DNA from: Bacillota bacterium
GTDB lineage: Bacteria; Bacillota; Clostridia; Acetivibrionales; DSM-1351
Assembly: GCA_023433945.1 (NCBI GenBank)
Contig: JAEYTP010000017.1
Coordinates: forward strand, 1 to 20,303
DNA length: 20,303 nucleotides
Reading direction: 5' to 3'
Shown: positions 1-7,683 of the stretch, piece by piece
Numbering within the stretch: position 1 is the first letter of the stretch
Layout of the letters: the number at the start of each line of letters is the position of its first letter
Position numbers and translations under genes: made by a program
Notes under the pieces: generated by a model
Told to the model about the DNA's origin: nothing
Databases searched by the model: none
Seen by the model: the letters and a program-made list of their open reading frames with translations, nothing else

Positions 1-131
<131 letters not shown>

Positions 132-421
132 AATTTATATGATTCGCAGCCGAAACTGCTACTCATAAACTTATTTGATAAGCTTGTTAGCTCATTAAAA
201 ATTGCTGACTTTTAATTTTAGTAATCTGTTTACACAGAATTACTTAGTTTGTAAAGTTCGCAAAAGTTTACTCAATTTTTTAAGTGATTTCTCACTTGGA
301 ATTTTTTCGAGTTCCTTTACACTATTGTCACTGTTTACTTTTCAAAGTCCACTTGCTCTCAAGCCCTGATTTAACTGACTTTCAAGCGTTTCGCCGTTGG
401 CTCGTCGCTGACGGCTTATTT
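132..421 (-). other. rRNA operon leader
   Basis: About 290 bases between the rrn promoter and mature 16S. I see no gene in it. It can form several short hairpins, for example AAGTGA/TCACTT around 283-298 and an AGTAAT...ATTACT arm pair around 221-245. These would suit the processing stems and antitermination leader usual upstream of 16S, but I could not identify a boxA with certainty. Confidence 0.6.
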
Positions 422-450
422 ATAATATCATGATGGTATATTATTGTCAA
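422..450 (-). promoter_or_regulatory. rRNA operon promoter
   Basis: On the minus strand TTGACA (445-450) is separated by exactly 17 bases from TATTAT (422-427), a near-consensus sigma-A promoter pointing at the 16S gene. The 40 bases upstream (451-490) are almost purely A/T, as expected of an UP element. Only one strong promoter is apparent. Confidence 0.8.
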
Positions 451-535
451 CATATATTTTAAAAAATATTTAAATATTTTTAGAGGGTCATTTGACATTG
501 TCAATACAATAAACTATATAAACTTGTCATATTCT

Positions 536-1150
536 CTATTCAATAAGTTTGCACACCACTGTGAAATCATTGTTAAGATAATCGTCTATTATAGATACAT
601 TAAGTTTATTAGTATATTTATGCTTTATATATTGCCCTACCCTTTCAGAGGAGAAGTAATAATATTTATCTTCTTTTTCACAAGATTTTTCTGAGAGCAG
701 ATTAAACGCAAAAGCTTCTCTAGATAGTTCGAAGAACCTCTCTACAGCTTGTTCCATAAAACTCTGATTGTTTCCTAAGTTCAAGTTAAAGATTCCTGAA
801 CAAAGCACTATATCAAAGGACTTAGGGCCAAATGGACACTTATCAAATATATCAGTACATAAAAATGTCCCATCTAAACCTTTTTCTAGTGCCGAGTCTA
901 TCATACTTTGAAGAATGTCTATACCCGTATATGAGAAATCATCGTATCTTTGATTAAGAAATCCAAGCAGGCTACCTGTTCCACAACCAACGTCCAATAC
1001 ACTTTTCTTATTAATATCTATGCTTTTTGTTAATGCATCAAATCTTAAGCATTGGGCATGAGCACTTTCCCACCCCAGCTTCTGATAATCAGCACCATCA
1101 CATTTGATTTTGGGCAAATAGTATTCGTAAAGTTTTTGCTTTCTCGTCAT
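536..1150 (-). CDS. class I SAM-dependent methyltransferase, small
   Basis: A 204-residue protein with the Rossmann-type SAM-binding fold of class I methyltransferases. Motif I is VLDVGCGTGS (51-60), the acidic residue at the end of strand beta2 is in YTGIDIL (74-80), a TDIF segment near 99-102 fits motif III, and DIVLCSGIFNL (113-123) fits the motif IV strand. The C-terminal third has no motif I recognise, so the substrate (small molecule, RNA or protein) is unknown. ATG at 1150 is supported by AGGAG seven bases upstream. The gene stands alone: the 50-bp tandem repeat lies before it and the rRNA promoter after it. Proximity to the rRNA operon does not by itself make it an rRNA methyltransferase. 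The family call is secure, the specific role is not. Confidence 0.85.
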   Translation of the reverse strand: MTRKQKLYEYYLPKIKCDGADYQKLGWESAHAQCLRFDALTKSIDINKKSVLDVGCGTGSLLGFLNQRYDDFSYTGIDILQSMIDSALEKGLDGTFLCTDIFDKCPFGPKSFDIVLCSGIFNLNLGNNQSFMEQAVERFFELSREAFAFNLLSEKSCEKEDKYYYFSSERVGQYIKHKYTNKLNVSIIDDYLNNDFTVVCKLIE

Positions 1151-1195
1151 CTTTTGCTCCTAACAAAATATATTCTTTTAAGCTATTCTATTAAA

Positions 1196-1530
1196 AAACA
1201 CCATACAACTTCTAGATAAACCATTCTATTTAATAAACTATTCTACATAACCTATTGATATATACTCTGCATAAACTTGTCTAATAAATATTCCGCATAA
1301 CCTATTGATATATATTCTACATAAATCTTTCTAATAAATATTCCGCATAACCTATTGATATATATTCTACATAAACCCTTCTAAAAAATAATCGGCATAA
1401 CCTATTAATATATATTCATAAACTATACAATTAAATAAATATTCTACATAAACTTATATATATAATTCTATATAACCTTTTTAATATAAAAATATATACC
1501 GCATACCCTATTCTATCAAATATATAAGTA
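1196..1530. repeat. AT-rich 50-bp tandem repeat array
   Basis: The segment CATAACCTATTGATATATA starts at 1246, 1296 and 1346 and recurs with changes at 1396, a strict 50-base period. Copies at 1296 and 1346 differ at only a few positions. Decayed copies extend on both sides (about 1196-1245 and 1440-1530). Each 50-base unit is itself two related halves of 24 and 26 bases, each opening with CATAA and ending in an ATATTC-like stretch, so the array looks like an older ~25-base repeat that later doubled. No gene is visible here. It fills most of the 408-base gap upstream of the methyltransferase start. Confidence 0.85.
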
Positions 1531-1558
1531 GGTATACATACTATATTATTTTAGGTAT

Positions 1559-2335
1559 TTATTTGCTCTGCTGATTATCTAACTCGCTTATCATTTTCTT
1601 GGCGAATCCCTCAAATGTTACCTTTTCATATACGGGAAACATCGAATAAATATATATAATCTTGTCTTCTAATAAATACCCAATCTCATGTATCATACTT
1701 TTATCATCTTTTGGGTTTATATATTCCAACTCATAGCAGTTCTTCTGTATGTTTTCCCAAATATCATTATTGTTAAGCCTTTTTGCTTTGGTCAAAAGGC
1801 TTTGAGGAGTGCTAATATCGGCATCGTACCCCGTCTTTATTTGCATCAGATATCTACCACTAATAGAGGTTAGCAACATGTCATCCTCTGTTTCGTTAAC
1901 ATTAATACTATCATATGCATCTGGATACGTTAGTGAAAAACCAAATCGCTCATTTCTATACCTCACTTGTTGCACTTCCGGTGAGACTGTTTGGTACTGG
2001 GATAAATCCTCCTCTCCATCAACATCTGACACTCCAGTCGTATCTATCTCTGCAGTACCTTCAGAAGGTATATAAGTAAAAACTTGAGCATTGTCCTGCT
2101 CAGAAGTCTGAGATTCTCCTTTACTAAATAAGTTATCAATAAAATATATCCCAGCTCCGATGAGTATTCCCAGAACAATGATTGTTATCAACGCGGATTT
2201 TGAATTAAGTATATTTATATTCATACGTTTCTTAATATTCGCTCCGGTTATGCCCGGGGTTAGTCTGGTACTTCTTACTACTTTTTTGCCTACTAGATAT
2301 TTTTTATTTTTTAGTATTTTAGTGCTTGTCCCCAT
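1559..2335 (-). CDS. membrane-anchored protein of unknown function
   Basis: A 258-residue protein I do not recognise. Residues 1-46 are basic and probably cytoplasmic, residues 48-66 form one hydrophobic membrane segment (ITIIVLGILIGAGIYFI), residues 70-125 are a polar, acidic linker rich in Ser, Thr, Glu and Gln, and residues 126-255 look like a folded extracytoplasmic domain starting FGFSLTYPDAY. Topology by charge is N-inside, C-outside. There is no lipobox and no catalytic motif I can see. The start ATG at 2335 has AGGTG about six bases upstream. It is divergent from the dnaD-like gene and has its own putative promoter. It could be a cell-surface or division-associated factor, but that is a guess from topology. 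Confidence 0.75.
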   Translation of the reverse strand: MGTSTKILKNKKYLVGKKVVRSTRLTPGITGANIKKRMNINILNSKSALITIIVLGILIGAGIYFIDNLFSKGESQTSEQDNAQVFTYIPSEGTAEIDTTGVSDVDGEEDLSQYQTVSPEVQQVRYRNERFGFSLTYPDAYDSINVNETEDDMLLTSISGRYLMQIKTGYDADISTPQSLLTKAKRLNNNDIWENIQKNCYELEYINPKDDKSMIHEIGYLLEDKIIYIYSMFPVYEKVTFEGFAKKMISELDNQQSK

Positions 2336-2355
2336 TACTTCACCTATCTTTATAA

Positions 2356-2384
2356 ATTATAGTCTCTGGCAATATATATGCGAA
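2356..2384 (-). promoter_or_regulatory. putative promoter of the membrane-anchored protein gene
   Basis: On the minus strand TTCGCA (2379-2384), 17 bases, then a perfect TATAAT (2356-2361), about 20 bases before the ribosome site of the gene starting at 2335. The -35 element matches consensus at four of six positions. Confidence 0.5.
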
Positions 2385-2482
2385 TTCTGATGAATTAATG
2401 TTACTGTAAAATATTGGATTATTGCAACTTTCCCGGAAATAAAAAGCCGTGGGTTTCACCCAAATTTTTACTACCCAAATTC

Positions 2483-2511
2483 TTTTTAACTGGTGTATAA
2501 TGAAATATAAT
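2483..2511 (+). promoter_or_regulatory. putative promoter of the dnaD/dnaC-like pair
   Basis: Two TATAAT hexamers (2496-2501 and 2506-2511) lie 15-30 bases before the start at 2527. For the second, a weak T-rich -35 (2483-2488) lies 17 bases upstream. A direct repeat ACCCAAATT(t/c)TT at 2458 and 2473 sits just upstream and could be a protein site. The exact promoter is uncertain. Confidence 0.4.
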
Positions 2512-2526
2512 ATGGGGGAATAAATA

Positions 2527-3510
2527 ATGTATTTTGAAGAAAACAAGTCACTGCTGTATTCCGATACCGCTGTAGCGGATATATTTATAAATCAATACAT
2601 GCCTTCGATGGACAGCATGTGCGTTAAGGTATATTTGTACATGCTTTTTTTATGTAAGCATGGCAAAAAAGTTACAACTGACGAACTATCCAAAACACTA
2701 AATCTTTCTATGGACGATATTAAGTCTGCATTGACAAGTTTGGATAATCTCGAGATCATAAGCTGGATTGAGGATAAAATACAGCTGTACGACCTTAAGG
2801 ATATTGAAACAAAGAGAATGTATAAGCTAAAAAGTGTATCCTCTCCGGAGCAGGCAAATGAAAACTTTGAGAAAAATAAGAGTAGGAACAAAACGCTTGC
2901 TGCTATTAACTCCAAGTTCTTTCAAGGCCTTATGGCACCAACCTGGTATCTTACAATAGATAATTGGTTTAATATATATAAGTTTGATGAAGATGTAATG
3001 TATACTCTGTTTAAATATTGCTACGATAATAATGCATTCCATAAAAGCTATATTGAAGCTGTTGCGTCTAACTGGCATCGTCGTGGTATCAAGAATTTCT
3101 TTGACCTGGAGAAACACTTTGAGGAAATGGCTCATATTAAAAGTATTAAAGGAACTATAGTCAAAAAACTTCGACTCAGAAGGGCGCTTACCGAGTATGA
3201 AAATGAGCTGGTTGAAAAGTGGGTTTCAGATTATAAGTATGGTTTTGATATAATTGAGTTGGCTCTAAAAAAGACAGTCGGAAAGACAAATCCTGATTTT
3301 AAGTACATCAACAGTATACTTTCGAAATGGTTTGGGCTTGGGCTATGCTCAGTAAATGATATTCTTGGTTATGAGAGCAGCCAAAAATCATCCTTTACGT
3401 CACAGCAAAAGCCTAATAAGCCAAATGATTCACAGAGAGAAAACTTTGAACAGCGTCAATATAACGAAGAGTATTACGATAACTTCTTTACCAATGCAAA
3501 TAAAGGATAG
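2527..3510 (+). CDS. DnaD-domain replication protein
   Basis: A 327-residue protein with the layout of clostridial DnaD/DnaB-like primosome proteins: an N-terminal winged-helix region (about 25-95, including the helix TTDELSKTLNLSMDDIKSAL), a first DnaD-like helical domain (about 131-200) and a second, clearer one (about 215-275). The second ends in the family motif PDFKYINSILSKWFGLGL, resembling the YxxxIL..W signature of DnaD domains. The tail (280-327) is Gln/Asn-rich and probably disordered. In Bacillus such proteins help load the replicative helicase at origins and stalled forks. The gene is followed after 12 bases by a helicase-loader-type ATPase, which supports this role. GGGGGA precedes the ATG. 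Confidence 0.88.
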   Translation: MYFEENKSLLYSDTAVADIFINQYMPSMDSMCVKVYLYMLFLCKHGKKVTTDELSKTLNLSMDDIKSALTSLDNLEIISWIEDKIQLYDLKDIETKRMYKLKSVSSPEQANENFEKNKSRNKTLAAINSKFFQGLMAPTWYLTIDNWFNIYKFDEDVMYTLFKYCYDNNAFHKSYIEAVASNWHRRGIKNFFDLEKHFEEMAHIKSIKGTIVKKLRLRRALTEYENELVEKWVSDYKYGFDIIELALKKTVGKTNPDFKYINSILSKWFGLGLCSVNDILGYESSQKSSFTSQQKPNKPNDSQRENFEQRQYNEEYYDNFFTNANKG

Positions 3511-3522
3511 GTGGTATAACCT

Positions 3523-4539
3523 GTGATAAGGGATATTCATAACATAATTCAAAGAGAATATGAGCGTCGCCAAAAGCAATCAGCAGATGCTATTCAGCAG
3601 CGGAAGTCAGAGCTTTATGAAAGAATCCCTGCTCTTTTGGATCTAGACTCCCAAATAAGTAGGCTTGGTATTAAGTATAACAAGCTGATGCTTACAGATG
3701 GCGCCAACAAATTAACTCTACTAGAAGAAATGAATAATAGCATAAATAATTTAAGAGAACAAAAGCAAAACATCCTCAAGCAGCACAATATTGACCCCCA
3801 TTATCTTAGTGTTCCTCATCAGTGCCAGCTCTGTAGCGATACAGGATTTTTAACTGATGAGTCTGGCTCCAAAAGATGCTCCTGCTATAAGCAGCAGGTT
3901 ATCTCATTATTATTTGAACAGTCTAATATTAATCTAAATGGTAATGAGAGCTTTGATAATTTTGATGAATCTCTCTATCCTGACGAAATTGACTCAGCCA
4001 AGTACGGGATTAGTATTTCACCTAGAGAAAACATACGTAATGTAAAAGACATATGCATGTCTTTCATAAATAACTTTGATACCCCAGAGCAAAAGAATCT
4101 CTTTTTCAGTGGGAGAACCGGGGTGGGAAAAACCTTCTTGTCCTTTTGTATAGCCAGAGAGCTGATGGAAAATGGTCGTACTGTATTGTATTTGTCTGCC
4201 CCACAGCTATTTGATATTGTTACTGACTACAAAATGAGACTGTCTAGAAATGATGCTTTTAATGATGATAAGTATCAAAGTATTTTTAATGTAGAGCTGC
4301 TGATAATAGATGACCTAGGAACCGAATCATTAAGCGATGCACGGTATGCAGAATTATTGAACATACTAAATACACGGTATGCAAAAAATGGAGCAAGTGC
4401 TTGCAAAACCATTATCTCAACAAATCTAGGCGCCAAGAAACTATTTGAGCTTTACACAGAGCGTGTAGCATCAAGGATTGTGGGTCATTTTGAGCGCCTT
4501 GTTTTAGCAGGTATAGATATACGTAGTCAAAAAGCATAG
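3523..4539 (+). CDS. DnaC/DnaI-like AAA+ ATPase (helicase loader)
   Basis: A 338-residue protein. Residues 1-95 are coiled-coil-like and charged. A CxxC...CxC cluster (C101, C104, C119, C121) could bind zinc and is typical of Firmicutes DnaC/DnaI-like proteins. The AAA+ core has Walker A GRTGVGKT (197-204), Walker B LLIIDDLG (259-266), a sensor-1 strand TIISTN (296-301) and a TERVASRIVG stretch (312-321) fitting the arginine finger. Start is GTG at 3523 with AGGTGG eight bases upstream. It follows the DnaD-domain gene by 12 bases, so the two are surely one operon. Predicted role: loading replicative DNA helicase, with the DnaD partner recruiting it. A transposon-type IstB ATPase is less likely because of the cysteine cluster, the neighbour and the absence of a transposase. 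Confidence 0.88.
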   Translation: MIRDIHNIIQREYERRQKQSADAIQQRKSELYERIPALLDLDSQISRLGIKYNKLMLTDGANKLTLLEEMNNSINNLREQKQNILKQHNIDPHYLSVPHQCQLCSDTGFLTDESGSKRCSCYKQQVISLLFEQSNINLNGNESFDNFDESLYPDEIDSAKYGISISPRENIRNVKDICMSFINNFDTPEQKNLFFSGRTGVGKTFLSFCIARELMENGRTVLYLSAPQLFDIVTDYKMRLSRNDAFNDDKYQSIFNVELLIIDDLGTESLSDARYAELLNILNTRYAKNGASACKTIISTNLGAKKLFELYTERVASRIVGHFERLVLAGIDIRSQKA

Positions 4540-4551
4540 ATAATCTATTGT

Positions 4552-5733
4552 TTATAACTTAAGTAAAGATATCAGTTCATAAAGTACTCCTGCTTTTATA
4601 TCTAAGAGATATAGCACTTGTTTTGTAAAGGTGAGTAAAATAAGTACCACGCCTGGCAAAGGTGCAATCCAAGCCCAAAGATTTGAGGGCTTTTTTTGTG
4701 CGTTTATATTGTTTGGAATATCCTTTTGTGAGTCTAGCTTATGTGAATCTACGTCTAGATTTTGAGAATATTCTTCTTGCTTTTGAGAGTGTTCGTCTTG
4801 TTTTGATAAGTGTTCACCTTGCTCACCTAATTGTGTTTCTAGCATTTGAGTCTGTATGTCCAGCGTCCCAGACGGGATACTTACTTTTTGCTCCCTAGTA
4901 CTCCTAATAAAGGCGTACATTAGCCCTGTAAATATAGATACAAATCCTATTAATAGAAATGCATAAAAAACTATTACAAATATCAGAACTGGAGTAGGTA
5001 AACTGCTAAAATCTAAGGCGGGTGTTGACTGAGTGGATACACTTATTGGTGTAACGTTCTGGGTTAAATTTTTTGTATAGAATACTATTAATACAATACT
5101 AGCATTGTTAACGAAATGTGCCAGCATACCGGCATATATAGATTTAGTCCTATGTACTATTATTGCAATAACTACGCCCAAAACAGTAGTAGCTAGAGCC
5201 TTCTGAAAATCACGGTGCAACATGCCAAAGAGTATTGAAGTAAGTGCAATACATCGAGCAGTGCCCAGCTTCTCATAGCCTTTAGCAATGAGGCCTCTGA
5301 ACAGGACCTCTTCACAAACAGCAGCACTTACTCCTATTACCGCTAATGCAATCATAAGAGTAGCAACATCAGGTATCTGAATTTGATTTAATGGTAAAGT
5401 TTTATTGAATGCAAGCTTGGTAAGTAATAACACCAATGCACTCATTACTGTTACTATTGGAATAGCAGTTATCATCATACCCATCACCAAGATGAAGTGT
5501 ACCGGCTTTGTTCCTTTAAGCTTAAGAGTTTGAACGATATCATATTTACCAAATATTAAAAATAAAACTGCAGGCAATAAAACAAGCAATATTTCACCCA
5601 GTCCTGATTTTAGATACCCACTCTTTACAGGTATAAGTGGTGCTATATATATCAGCATTATTGTTGTAAGTGAGAAAAAGAATCCTGCTGCAATAGGTCC
5701 GGGGACCTTGGTATTATTTTTTATAGTATTCAA
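4552..5733 (-). CDS. CPBP (Abi/Rce1-type) intramembrane metalloprotease
   Basis: A polytopic membrane protein of 393 residues with the three catalytic motifs of the CPBP/CAAX family: EEVLFRG (E141, E142, R146), FGMLHRD (H173) and AHFVNN (H206, N210). Between the last two membrane segments lies a hydrophilic stretch (about 280-350) with seven-residue repeats (LSKQDEH, SQKQEEY and related), encoded by a 21-base DNA repeat. Start: I choose TTG at 5733 because GGAGG lies seven bases upstream, inside the longer reading frame that opens at 5757 without a ribosome site. Bacterial members process or protect against peptides, or act as regulatory membrane proteases; the substrate is unknown. It is convergent with the ATPase gene, with 12 bases between them, and has no evident terminator. 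It precedes the ABC exporter divergently, so a link to peptide export or immunity is possible but unproven. Confidence 0.88.
   Translation of the reverse strand: MNTIKNNTKVPGPIAAGFFFSLTTIMLIYIAPLIPVKSGYLKSGLGEILLVLLPAVLFLIFGKYDIVQTLKLKGTKPVHFILVMGMMITAIPIVTVMSALVLLLTKLAFNKTLPLNQIQIPDVATLMIALAVIGVSAAVCEEVLFRGLIAKGYEKLGTARCIALTSILFGMLHRDFQKALATTVLGVVIAIIVHRTKSIYAGMLAHFVNNASIVLIVFYTKNLTQNVTPISVSTQSTPALDFSSLPTPVLIFVIVFYAFLLIGFVSIFTGLMYAFIRSTREQKVSIPSGTLDIQTQMLETQLGEQGEHLSKQDEHSQKQEEYSQNLDVDSHKLDSQKDIPNNINAQKKPSNLWAWIAPLPGVVLILLTFTKQVLYLLDIKAGVLYELISLLKL
4758..4820. repeat. 21-bp coding tandem repeat in the CPBP protease gene
   Basis: Three in-phase 21-base units start at 4758, 4779 and 4800, sharing the pattern TTTTGA(g/t)A(a/g)T(a/g)TTC(t/g/a)(t/c)CTTG. 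They encode seven-residue repeats of Gln/Glu/Lys/His/Ser. More decayed units flank them on both sides (about 4723-4757 and 4821-4850). Confidence 0.75.
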
Positions 5734-5830
5734 TATGCTTCCTCCATCTTTTATCAATAAATTAATTATAGTTAATTATGCTAATGAGTACAATTATTGA
5801 TTTATAAGTTTATGAAATATATATTTTTAG

Positions 5831-5859
5831 TTGACTGATATATTCACAAGTAATAGTAT
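5831..5859 (+). promoter_or_regulatory. putative promoter of the ABC exporter operon
   Basis: TTGACT (5831-5836), 17 bases, TAGTAT (5854-5859), about 65 bases ahead of the GTG start at 5925. The region is very AT-rich, so chance matches are common; this is the best-spaced candidate. Confidence 0.35.
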
Positions 5860-5924
5860 GTAATTGGTCTAATTAGTAAGAAAATGGTTTATATTACATA
5901 TATATACGCAAGGAGGCTAAAGTC

Positions 5925-6809
5925 GTGAACGTTATTGAAATCAATAAGCTATCTAAAAGCTATGGGAAATCTAGAGGTATTGTAGATGTGAGCTTTAATG
6001 TAGAAGAGGGTGAGATTTTTGGTTTCATCGGTCCTAACGGTGCTGGGAAATCAACTACTATAAGGACTCTGCTCGCACTTATTTATCCAACTAGTGGCAG
6101 TGCTACAATCTTTGGCAAAGACTGCATAAAATATTCGAGTGAGATTTTAAAGGATATTGGATACCTGCCATCTGAAGTTTTCTACTACGATGGTATGAAG
6201 GTAATTGATTTGTTAAGATACTCTGCCTCCTTTTATAAGAAAGACTGCAGCAAAAAGATGGTTGATATTGCAAAAGCGCTCGACCTCGACTTACATAAAA
6301 AGATAGAAGACTTATCCTTTGGAAATAAAAAAAAGGTTGGTATAGTGCAGGGCTTATTGCACTCTCCAAAGCTGATTATTCTAGATGAACCAACAAGCGG
6401 TCTTGATCCCCTTATGCAGCAAAACTTTTTTGAACTTATCAAAGAGGAAAATAAAAATGGTGCAACTGTTCTGTTCTCTTCTCATATTCTGAGTGAAGTT
6501 CAGAAGGTGTGTGACAGGGTTGCAATTATTAAAGAAGGTAGTATTGTAAAGGTTGAGAAAATAAGCACTCTAAAAGAAAGCTCTTATAAGAGGATTGCTG
6601 TTGAAGCCGCCACAAGTATAGCAAATGATTTTTTCTCAATTGAGGGAGTGACCAATCTAAACGTAAAAGATAAGGATGCCTCTTTCTTATACAAGGGGAA
6701 TTTAAATAGTATTATATCTAGACTAACCGAACTTGATATTAAAAATTTCACAGTAGCAGAGCCAGACCTAGAAGAAATCTTTCTTCACTACTACCAGAAG
6801 GAGGACTAG
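5925..6809 (+). CDS. ABC transporter ATP-binding protein
   Basis: A 294-residue ATPase subunit. Walker A is GPNGAGKS (36-43), the signature motif is LSFGN (130-134) in place of LSGGQ, Walker B is LIILDEP (150-156) followed by the D-loop SGLD, and the switch His is in SSHIL (H187). The Q-loop segment reads GYLPSE with no Gln, as seen in many antibiotic or peptide exporter ATPases of this subfamily. A C-terminal accessory domain (about 205-294) also fits such ATPases. GTG start with AAGGAGG about eight bases upstream. It is the first gene of a three-gene operon; the next permease follows by three bases. The likely role is energising export of, or resistance to, a peptide, lipid or antibiotic. 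The substrate cannot be read from sequence. Confidence 0.93.
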   Translation: MNVIEINKLSKSYGKSRGIVDVSFNVEEGEIFGFIGPNGAGKSTTIRTLLALIYPTSGSATIFGKDCIKYSSEILKDIGYLPSEVFYYDGMKVIDLLRYSASFYKKDCSKKMVDIAKALDLDLHKKIEDLSFGNKKKVGIVQGLLHSPKLIILDEPTSGLDPLMQQNFFELIKEENKNGATVLFSSHILSEVQKVCDRVAIIKEGSIVKVEKISTLKESSYKRIAVEAATSIANDFFSIEGVTNLNVKDKDASFLYKGNLNSIISRLTELDIKNFTVAEPDLEEIFLHYYQKED

Positions 6810-6812
6810 CAT

Positions 6813-7610
6813 ATGAATATGTTTTTATTTGAGTTTAGGGCAAGCAGGAAATCCATCCTCAAATGGAGCCTTGCCCTTTGTCTAATTGTTATTTTTTATA
6901 TGGCTATATATCCTTCCTTCGCTCAAAGTGAGGTAGAAACACGTAAGTTGTTGAGTACATATCCTCAGGGATTATTAACCGCTTTGGGGCTGGATTTAGA
7001 TAAATTCTTTTCAGTGGTTGGCTTTTACTCATTTTTGATATTGTATGTTTTAGTCTGTGCTGCTATACAAGCCACCAATCTAGGTATCGGCATTATATCA
7101 AAGGAGTATAGGAATAAAACCTCTGATTTTATATTAACTAAACCGGTTAGCAGATTTGCTGTGCTTACAAGTAAGCTTCTTGCTGTGCTTGCAGCTCTTA
7201 TTATTACTAATACTATATACTTATTGGTTGTAACCTCTTTTTGCTATATCATGTCGGATAGTAAGCTGGATATAGCTATGTTTTTAATGATTTCTCTTAC
7301 AGTTTTCTTTCTACAGTTAATTTTTGCATCAATAGGTGTTTTATTAGCACTTTTATTTAGAAAGCTCAAATCTGTTATTTCTGTTTCACTAACGACGGTA
7401 TTCTCTTTCTTTCTATTAAGTATGGTGCAGGGAGCTATAAAAGAAGATTTTTTGAAGTGTCTTACTCCATTTAAGTACTTTGATGCCTCCTATATTATGA
7501 AGAACAATGCGTATGATACTGTTTTTATGGTGCTCTGGGCAGCGTTAATAATAGTTTTTGTTAGTGCTAGCTACCTCTTGTACATAAAGCAAGATGTACA
7601 TGCTGTATAG
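6813..7610 (+). CDS. ABC-2 type permease, first subunit
   Basis: A 265-residue integral membrane protein with about six hydrophobic segments. A short amphipathic N-terminus (MNMFLFEFRASRKS) is followed by the first membrane helix (about 17-34). A loop between the second and third helices carries KEYRNKTSDFILTKPVSR, the hallmark cytoplasmic motif of this ABC-2 subfamily. The ATG at 6813 has an ideal AAGGAGG site overlapping the end of the ATPase gene. It is clearly homologous to the next permease (same motif as KEERDKTAEFLLSKPVSR), so the transporter is probably a heterodimer of permeases with two copies of the ATPase. Confidence 0.9.
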   Translation: MNMFLFEFRASRKSILKWSLALCLIVIFYMAIYPSFAQSEVETRKLLSTYPQGLLTALGLDLDKFFSVVGFYSFLILYVLVCAAIQATNLGIGIISKEYRNKTSDFILTKPVSRFAVLTSKLLAVLAALIITNTIYLLVVTSFCYIMSDSKLDIAMFLMISLTVFFLQLIFASIGVLLALLFRKLKSVISVSLTTVFSFFLLSMVQGAIKEDFLKCLTPFKYFDASYIMKNNAYDTVFMVLWAALIIVFVSASYLLYIKQDVHAV

Positions 7611-7683
7611 TTCAATTAGCGATAAAGGGCTTTTAATAATTACTCACAACTGGAATAATGCCGTTTTGAAAGGTAGGATGTTT

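Noticed and set aside
536..1150. Methyltransferase as a specific rRNA-modifying enzyme because it adjoins the 16S gene
   Set aside because: It is on the same strand but upstream of the rRNA promoter and shows only the general SAM-binding motifs; proximity alone is no evidence.
1196..1530. CRISPR array
   Set aside because: The periodic unit has no distinct unique spacers; repeat and intervening sequence are both conserved from copy to copy, so it is a plain tandem repeat.
3523..4539. IstB-type transposition helper ATPase
   Set aside because: No transposase or inverted repeats nearby; the Cys cluster and the adjacent DnaD-domain gene fit a helicase loader.
7594..7683. Translational overlap of the two permease genes through an N-terminal extension starting at 7594
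   Set aside because: No ribosome site fits 7594, the extra residues are unlike the paralogue's N-terminus, and a ribosome site is present just before 7684.
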